From NCBI GenBank assembly GCA_009760855.2, contig WPIO01000049.1, positions 2,260,001-2,324,000 of the forward strand: a DNA stretch of 64,000 bases, in the 5' to 3' direction. Source of the stretch: Cristatella mucedo. Its lineage: Eukaryota > Bryozoa > Phylactolaemata > Cristatellidae. The position numbers and the translations under genes were made by a program. Under the pieces are notes generated by a model that was not told the origin of the DNA, did not search any database, and was given only the letters and a program-made list of their open reading frames with translations. This document shows, in pieces, positions 56,707-64,000 of this stretch. Position 1 is the stretch's first letter. Every line of letters starts with the position of its first letter.

Positions 56707-57741
56707 TAATTGGTCAGCGCCGAGCCGGCTAAACGGTCGTCGCTCCGGCGGCGACGCGGCGACGCAAAAGGCGCGCCGGAGCGCGCCGCTAGCACCGCCG
56801 GTGGGCCGCGATCGCGATGGCGCCGCAGCGGGCGAGGCGCTCGGCGAGCAGCCGCCCGACGAGCGACGATCGCGTCTCGACTTGTTATCGGATTTGACGC
56901 GCAGGTCAAGGCCATCGACGGCGACGCGGAGCGGCGCTTTCGAGAGAGTAGTCGCGCGCCGACCGCTCGGTCTGCGGCGCTTCCGGCGGCGGCGGCGGCG
57001 GCGGCGGCGGCGTCAGCGGCGCACCGACTCTTCGCGGCTGCGGCGGCGCGCCGGCCGACAGACTGGAGCGCCGGCCGACAGACTGGGACGTGTGCGCGCG
57101 GCGCTTTCCGCTGCCGCTGCGCCGATCTAGGCCGCTCTCAAATCCTAGCGGACGCGGTCGAGTGGCGGCTGGCTCGCCTATGGCCGTACGGCAGCAGTAC
57201 GGGCCGCCCGTGCGCGCCGGCGGCGGCGAAGTGCGGCGTCGCTGGCCAACTTCCGGCGCCTGGAGCGAGAGAATCACGAGCGCCGCTCCGTCACACACGC
57301 GCAGGACGAGCGTTCGCGCGTCGCGGCGCGCTCCACGCAGCGTGTGCTCCGGAGCTCCGCCCGCGACAGCGCTGCTTTTAGCATTTAGTTCAGCTTCAGT
57401 CCTGCGTCTAGCGGCGGATGATGGGCCGCCCCCCCCCCCCGCGCACGCGATTGTACGCGCACAGGGGCGGGCGAGAGCGTGCCGGCGTAATGTGCTGCTG
57501 GCGTATCGAGCGAGCACGTGGATCGCGGAGCGAGCGAGCGGCTGACGCTAGGATTGCGGCCGGCGACCGTCGTCTCAGCGAAGGGATAGGGCGCTAGAGC
57601 ACTTAACGACCTCCCAGGCAGCGGGTTCGAGTGGTGCAGCACGCAATCCTTTACTTCCAAATGCAAGCAGAAGAACGATGACGGCCATGTGATCGTGCGC
57701 TCGCGCGCGAGCGTGCGATCAGGCGACACGATCGCTTGTCA

Positions 57742-57863
57742 CGCAACTCCCGAAAGCCGCTTAGGCTGTGAGTGCGCTATACAAAACTCTCCTGCGTAAC
57801 ACCCACATCGTCTTTATGACTTTGTGGAGTTACTGACGGAGATACATTACATTACATTACAAC
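57742..57863 (+). mobile_element. LINE-A 3' tail
   Basis: About 120 bases of the LINE-A terminus, from CGAAAGCCGCTTAGGCTGTG to the closing (ATTAC)n. Only the end of the element is present. Confidence 0.8.
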
Positions 57864-57905
57864 CACTTCTCCGCTATTTCTCAACGAGCCAGCGGGGTGC
57901 GACGG

Positions 57906-57993
57906 CACCGCGATGGCATCGCGATGGCATCGCGATGGCAACGCATAGGCAGCGCGATGGCACCGCATTGGCAGCGCGATGGCACCGCGATGG
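57906..57993. repeat. 11-bp minisatellite, eight copies
   Basis: CACCGCGATGG unit with variation mainly at positions 2-4. It begins about 40 bases after a LINE-A tail. Confidence 0.93.
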
Positions 57994-58099
57994 AGGCGAT
58001 CGAGCTGCGTGCTTTCGAGGCGCGTCGGATCGCTCGATCGCATTCCGCTGGCTCGTTAAGGAAGCGGGAAGGAGTCAGTGCGTGACACGTGATCTTGAC

Positions 58100-58900
58100 A
58101 CGTGACCGCACGCTCGGCCCCGCACGATCTCTGGGCGCGCGCGCGACCCTTCTCGCCTCCGCGAACGCGAACGATGCACTTCCGCCGCGGCGTCGACGAG
58201 AGTGCCGCCGCCGCTGCACCCACTGCGAGAGCCGCCGCCGGTAGCTAAGGTAGCTACGGATGTCGGTAGCTAAGGTAGCTAGGGATGTCGGCACGTGCGA
58301 TTGGTCACCGAATCGCGAGGCGAGCCGGGCTTCGCCGTGCGGTGCGAAACGCGAGTGCGCGCGCCAGCCATGAAAGGAATCGATGAGAATCCAGAGAGGA
58401 CTCGCACGCGGCTGCGCGTGGCGGCCATAATGCTCTGCTGATCGATTTTACGAATGCCACGATTTAAGCGGTTGCATCCTGATACTTTGCGTCTGGTGTA
58501 GGGCACGGACGAAGATTAATGGAAGATCAGCCCCGCAGGCAGGCGACTAAAAAAATGGATGGCGACAAGAGGTCTTGCTGTATTTACAGAGCTGCTCTCG
58601 CCCTTGCGGCGAGAGCATTGGAAACAGTTCTCTATCCGGGCTGCCATCCACGCGCACCTCTCGCGGGTTTGTAGCGCTGCAGCGAACGTCGTGTAGTGCT
58701 TTTTGATAAGTTAAACCCTTTATTGAAAGCGTAAACGGGTACTTTTTTAAAGGCGATATTTGCTACTCATCGTTCGATTGCTGAGCTGCAGCACGGTTAG
58801 TTAGCAAGGATAATTTGAATTAGAAAAATAGTTGTCGCAGAAATTTTTACGTTATGGTTGGGGCACCAGGGCTAGCATTAGGTTTCTCTCCAAAGACTAC
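58100..58900. other. Upstream sequence without recognised gene
   Basis: A duplicated GTCGGTAGCTAAGGTAGCTA unit at 58245-58288. Otherwise nothing recognised before the LINE-A fragment at 58.9 kb. Confidence 0.4.
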
Positions 58901-58929
58901 CGGAAGCGAAGCTCTCCAGATATCACTTC

Positions 58930-59258
58930 CGGCATGCTCGCTTCCACAATTCGTGCGCAACGATAACTACTCTCCTGCTGCCGATAGTGGCTCATCCTTT
59001 TCACCTTTTCAGCGGTCCTGAGCTGCTACTTCCATGCTACTCAATACCTGAACTGCTCTACTGACTCTGCTATGCTTCCCACTTTCTATTTGTTGCGTGA
59101 GACGAAGTCTGTTGGCTACCGAATGCGTACCGAAAGCCGCTTAGGCTGTGAGTGCGCTATACAAAACTCTCTTGCGTAACACCCACGTAGTCTTTATGAC
59201 TTTGTGGAGTTACAGTCGGAGATACATTACATTACATTCCATTCCATTACATTACATG
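58930..59258 (+). mobile_element. LINE-A 3' fragment
   Basis: Decayed coding end (ACGATAACTACTCTCCTGCT) followed by the shared terminal 3' region and a long ATTAC/ATTCC closing repeat. Confidence 0.8.
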
Positions 59259-59449
59259 CGGCCGAGGCCCCCGATTTCGTGAGAGGCCCCACGCGGAGCC
59301 GACCCAAACTCCGGCCAGGGGCTGGGACGACCAGAGGGCTCGAAGAGCTGCTCTGGCGCCCAATTTAAAAGTCAAATTAAAAAAAAATTAAAAGTCTGAT
59401 CACAGAGAAGCTATAATGTCTTCTCCCAGACGATCACTTAAGGAACGAG

Positions 59450-59805
59450 CAGCTCCCAAAGATTGCTCTAAGATCGCTCTGAAGTCGCTCTGAGATCGCT
59501 CAATGATCGCCACACGATCACTCTGACATCACTCTACGACTGCTATACCATCGCTCTAAGATTGATCTGAAATTTCTCCAAGATCGCTCTAAGATCGCTC
59601 TATAATCGCTTTAATAGCTCTTGAAATCGCTCTAAAATCACTCTAAAATAGCTCTGAAATCGCTCTAAAATCGCTCTGAAATCGCTCTATGATCACTCTG
59701 CAATCTGTCTGAGATTTCTCCCAGATCGCTCAGAGTTTGCTCCAAGATTTTTTTAAGATTGCCTTAGATTGCTTCAAGATATCTCTGAGATCGCTCTAAG
59801 ATCAT
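59450..59805. repeat. Degenerate 11-bp satellite
   Basis: AGATCGCTCTA/AAATCGCTCTG unit repeated about thirty times with drift, decaying at both ends. Confidence 0.9.
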
Positions 59806-60419
59806 CTACCATGGAGCCTGATTCAAGCTCTCGCGTGGGCGGCGAACTCGGTAGATAGTGTCATACGCTTCAGCGTGTGGGGTAATCAAGCGTTTCTGAA
59901 ATGGCTATCACCAATGAAAGGCATACTTGTTATAAGACTCACTCGGAGGCTCGATTAGATTCGTCGATGGTGATTCCTCAGCCGTGACTGCTCGGCGACT
60001 GCTCGAGCTCTCCGACTTAACGAAGGCTTACACTAGAATGGCACGTGACGCTCCGCTCCCGGTGATAAGAGAACGAATCAGTAAAACCATATTGCGAGTA
60101 CAATTGTGCAGCAGTCCACGTCACACTGACCTCTTTTCGGCGTGGGACGTCATTTAGAATACTCTTATAGTGATTGTAAGTTAAGAAACTTTCACACAGC
60201 CTCCCTAAGTTAGTGTAACTTAAGAAACTTTCACACAGTCTCCCTACAGCCATTCATACCAAACGCACTTGAATGATTTGTTGCAGACCAGCTAAACTCC
60301 CACATTGTAGCTTCAAGCAGAACAAGTAAGACCGACTTTGGTTTTTGAGCTAATCACTCTGCAGAGTAAACGTTGCTTCTGGTGAATAACGGTCCTCTAT
60401 GAAATGCAGACCTGAGGCC

Positions 60420-61935
60420 AATTCTGTTGGCTGTTTTGCTTGATCTTTAGGTTGCGTTTGATGCTAGTGATAATAAAACCCTTCTTGATCGCCTTTCATC
60501 TCGCCTAAGCACCACTGGCACCGCACTGCAACAAGTGCTGATCTATCTCAGAGGAAGACTCCAGAGCAGTACGTTCAATTATCAAAGGTCGTCGGAGTGA
60601 CAAGTAAAGTAAGGGGTACCTCAGAGCTCTGTGCTTGGTCTGCTTCTTTTAACGGTTTATGCCATCCCTTTTGGCGATGTGATCGCCTAGCCCAGTCAAG
60701 CCTTTTGCATCGATTTAGGTGGCACACAGCTCACTTGTGCAGCAACAACTGCCCACCGGATGACCTGTGCATTGACACCTGCTCGTTGATCCCTGCCAGC
60801 CTTTCAGTACGTACAACTCTCTCAAGTCCATCGCTGCATGTATTTTTTATATCCGCCCTTGAATGGCAGCAAACTTTTTTCCAATTGAATGAATGACGAT
60901 ATAACTGACTTTCTAGTTATGAGCGAGCATAGTCTGACTCAGTAACTAGAAAGACTAGTGGGAAAAATTGGCTCTGCTTGCATATCTCCTGTAGCATGCA
61001 TACAAATTCTAGGTATGTGTCATGTTTCAAAGTGACCTTTCACTTGACGACCGCATCAGCTCCGAGTTAAGTCTAACTCTTTTCAGCTACGTGCCTCTCT
61101 GGTTTGGCCCAGTCGTTTAAGTGCTCGCCCCAACCAATGTGTGACCGAGATCGTGGGCTCGAGCCCCGTGGCCTATGTGAATAATAATAATAATAATGCA
61201 CTTGATATAGAGTCCTCGGAGAACTCAATCTTTTTCTAGTCACTTGACATTTACTGCAAAGGAAGTACTTGATTAGAGATTAAGTTCTCTTAGGACGCTA
61301 ACAAAATGAATTGTATATAGTTTTTATTTTACGTAACATTGCAGAAATTTGGGCCTGCTTAGACAGAGATACTACATCCTAACTCGTTCATGAATTTATA
61401 ATATCCCGTCTCGACTTAGTCAACTTAATTCGGGTCCAACAGCTTATGCTATCAGGCGCTTACAGTTGATACAAAACTCGGCAGACAGGCTAATTTGTCG
61501 ATCTTGAGTGTCGCTGTTGCCATTTGACACCACTCCTCGCTGACTGACACTGGATCCCGATTAAACAGCGTATAGACTTCAGGGTTTTTTTCATTCAGCT
61601 CCTGGTCACATCATTCGCTGGATCTAGCTTTCCTATCAGAAATACTCCCCAACCAGGCTAGGCATCGTACCACCTACCCTTCTGATTCAGATCGTTTAGC
61701 TATGCCTCGGACCAACCTTAAATCTTTTGGAGACCATACTGTTAGCTTCTCATGCTCCTAAAGCATGGAATTCACTTCAGACTGACGTCATGTTATCTCC
61801 TGACTTGACGTTATTAAAAAGGAACCGAACAATCCACCCGTTCTTCACAATCTATTGGCTGGGTCCTGGTGATCTGTCCTCTGTGTTCCCAAGCGTGTTC
61901 ACTGGGTTCTTTGAGGGCGCTTTCTAAATGCATTC
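60420..61935 (+). mobile_element. LINE-B copy, decayed, with nested insertions
   Basis: Decayed RT domain (LLDL, VAFDASDNKTLLDRL) before 61100 and C-terminal part (ETILLASHAPKAWNSL) after 61340. The same LINE is split by a SINE-2, which itself holds a LINE-B tail. Many stops. Confidence 0.75.
61105..61318 (+). mobile_element. SINE-2 copy, itself interrupted
   Basis: Head TGGTTTGGCCCAGTCGTTTA and B box GGGCTCGAGCCCCG, then the tail is split by an antisense LINE-B terminus (about 61178-61275) before its own hairpin end (TAGAGATTAAGTTCTCTTAG). Sits inside a LINE-B copy. Confidence 0.65.
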
Positions 61936-62382
61936 TTATTGCTCTTAGCATTGAAACTATCACCTGTGCCTCAGCTTCGCAACAACTGGAAAAGGCGGTG
62001 GCAGCGGTGGTAGGGATGGCGGCAACTCGTCGCAGCCACGGGGGCCCTGCATGGGTGACACATTGTGACATGAAATAGGATCAAGCACTCGCACCATCAA
62101 GGTAGCACATTTTCCGCTTGAGCTAAAAAAATAGGTGTGGTTCGATACTGGAATCTACGCTAATTGCTTTATTTCCGACGTCGTTCACGGCAATCGATTC
62201 CCCTGCCAGAGCTTTTCACAGCGGAAGTCTTCCGAGGCCGTCGCAGCAACGCACGGCGGCCACCGCCGCCAGGCTGCACTCAGCGTCCATGCATCCAGCA
62301 ACCAGCAGCCTCGATTAGCACGTGTCTTCGAGGGGGTAAATGATGGTGCGAAGCTGGCACCCCGCACACATGTCAAGAAAGA

Positions 62383-62520
62383 ACTAATAATAATAATAAT
62401 AATAATATTGCACTTGATAAAGCGCCCTCAGAGAACTTAATCTCTTTCTAGGCGCTTTACATTTGCTGCAAAGTGATATGCAATAGAATAGTAAGTAAAA
62501 TCATGCTTGAAAAACAAACT
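62383..62520 (-). mobile_element. LINE-B terminal hairpin
   Basis: Antisense 3' terminus with (ATT)n at 62387-62406. The copy stops abruptly near 62520. Confidence 0.8.
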
Positions 62521-62639
62521 GACGAACGCTCGACCGCTTCCCTCGCTTTCCCGGGTGCCTGGCAGCCCGGAGCGGCCAATACATTGCTGGTTCCTCAAAA
62601 TGTGAGAATACTTAAGCAGATCGAATAACGAGTAAAATG

Positions 62640-62816
62640 AAAAAAATGCAAGCTGATTCAACAGCTTCTTTTTTATGGCGACAGAAGAGCCTGTACAGCT
62701 ATCACCACCGCTTTCAATGACGATGTAAGATCACCCGCCGCAGGATTCGAACCCACGACCTCGGGGCCAAGGTCGTGAAAAGCAACCACCTTAACTAGTG
62801 AGCCATTACCGACGCC
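62640..62816 (-). mobile_element. SINE-1 copy
   Basis: Head, B box (GGTTCGAATCC) and body are all recognisable on the minus strand. Lies beside a LINE-B tail and a (GA)n tract. Confidence 0.75.
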
Positions 62817-62853
62817 CGTATGAGAAGCATCGACGAGGGAATAAGAGGGAAAG

Positions 62854-62857
<4 letters not shown>

Positions 62858-62922
<65 letters not shown>
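62858..62922. repeat. (GA)n microsatellite
   Basis: Pure GA of about 64 bases, shortly after a SINE-1 copy. Confidence 0.96.
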
Positions 62923-62924
<2 letters not shown>

Positions 62925-63744
62925 GCACCGAGAGTACACACTGAGCAGAGAGTGGCTTCGCGGGGCCGATTCCTACGTTTCTACGAAAGCTATCACCGGT
63001 AGCGTCTTCGTGGTTTCTACCGAAGCTCACCCGTGAATTCATAATCCAGCTGCCAGTCCAGATATACGGCGCGTACTGCGAGCTATGTATTTTGCAGTAT
63101 TGCTGCAGCTCCGGGGCAGCAGTGCTAGAGGATTCTCACGGAGACACAGCGTGGACGTGAGAGGTATACCTGACTCAATCTTTATTACCTTAGCGGGTAC
63201 ACATTCGAGCTGGTTGACTCACCGCAGATAGGGAGTGCATCTGTGGCGGGCCACATGTTTACAACAGAGACCGGACGCTGCGCCGAGTAAATTTTCCAAC
63301 CTCCTGCTGCAGGTGGGACATACACTAGTGCCGAGGCTGCTGTGCTAATTGCAATAGCAGAAGCAGCAGGCGCACACAGCATATATTTGTACCGCCGAGT
63401 TCAGCCACTTCCGGCGTCGCTACTTCCGCGCCAGGCACCGAGAGCCTAGCGCATCGAGCCTGCATGGTATATACGGTCTATCTACGAGCGGAGAAAATGT
63501 GTGTAAGTAACCGCTCTCGCAGAGCTGTGTAATGATCGTTTTTTGAGCGCAACGGCGGCGGTGGCGATGTATAGCAGTGGAAGCAGTCGGTGACGCTATG
63601 CTGCCGAATTTATTAGCGAAGGGTACTTGCACTCCGATCAGGGCTTTTATTTACATTTAATTTATTTTATTCTATATTTAATTTATGCACTAATTCTCAA
63701 GTTGAATAAGTGCACAGGCTTTGCCATGCTCTTTGGAGTTTGCA

Positions 63745-64000
63745 GAAGTTGGCTGAATAAAAATTCGGGCACAGCGCCGTATCACCAACATCGCTGTGGA
63801 ATGGTTGAACGAGCGAACCAGACATTGCTGGCAATGCGGCGCACATTGTCCGAACGTTCAACTGGACACACTGCGTGACGACAAACTGCCCCTGTTACTG
63901 TTCACATATAGAGCCACCAGTGCCGCAAGGCTGCCCGAACATTGGACTACTGCATGGACGTCGGCCGTCTTCCTGCGAAACAGATACGATCTAAACCGAA
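63745..64000 (+). pseudogene. Fragment of Ty3/gypsy-like retrotransposon integrase
   Basis: GTAPYH followed by GMVERANQTLLAM resembles the APYHPQ..VER.N..L end of the integrase core. After one frame change, GCPNIGLLHGR resembles the family's GxSPNxLLxGR block. It runs off the window and is interrupted, so it is a remnant here. LTRs are not visible. Confidence 0.6.

Noticed and set aside
56906-57517. Minus-strand 203-codon frame upstream of the channel
   Set aside because: Low-complexity Arg/Pro/Ala composition, no motif and no splice link needed for exon 1. Could at most be 5' UTR.

Overview
This is animal nuclear DNA: spliced genes with GT..AG introns of 0.2 to 4 kb, long dinucleotide microsatellites, tRNA-derived SINEs and decayed non-LTR retrotransposons. 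There are no operons, ribosome binding sites or prokaryotic genes. Gene content and repeats fit an invertebrate metazoan; I cannot name the species.

Two protein-coding genes can be assembled exon by exon, both on the minus strand. (1) A complete 15-exon ACOX3-type peroxisomal acyl-CoA oxidase (start 32153, stop 5280). The model is 733 codons, every exon joins in phase, and the protein ends in the peroxisomal targeting tripeptide AKL. (2) A DEG/ENaC-family ion channel subunit (start about 56706, stop 39297). It has ten exons in the model, eight well supported and two tentative, and includes TM1, the FPAVTLCN segment, the cysteine-rich extracellular domain and the TM2/selectivity-filter exon.

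Layout. 1-5279: sequence downstream of ACOX3, with SINEs, minisatellites and a 19-bp perfect inverted repeat. 5280-32153: ACOX3, with introns filled by LINE and SINE copies and microsatellites. 32154-39296: intergenic, with a broken hAT (ZMYM-like) transposase, LINE tails and a long (AT)n/(CT)n tract. 39297-56706: the channel gene, whose introns also hold repeats. 56707-64000: GC-rich DNA upstream of the channel, then LINE/SINE remnants, an 11-bp satellite and, at the right edge, a broken Ty3/gypsy-like integrase.

Two LINE families recur. Family A ends in a short 3' tail closed by ATTAC-like repeats. Family B ends in a conserved hairpin followed by (ATT)n. A tRNA-derived SINE (here SINE-2) carries the same 3' hairpin as LINE-B, which suggests it uses the LINE-B reverse transcriptase. 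The two host genes lie head-to-tail about 7 kb apart, and I see no evidence of a functional link. The points most worth checking are the apparent absence of a GT donor at the last channel intron, the missing His-Gly motif before TM1, and the LINE-B/SINE-2 shared tail.
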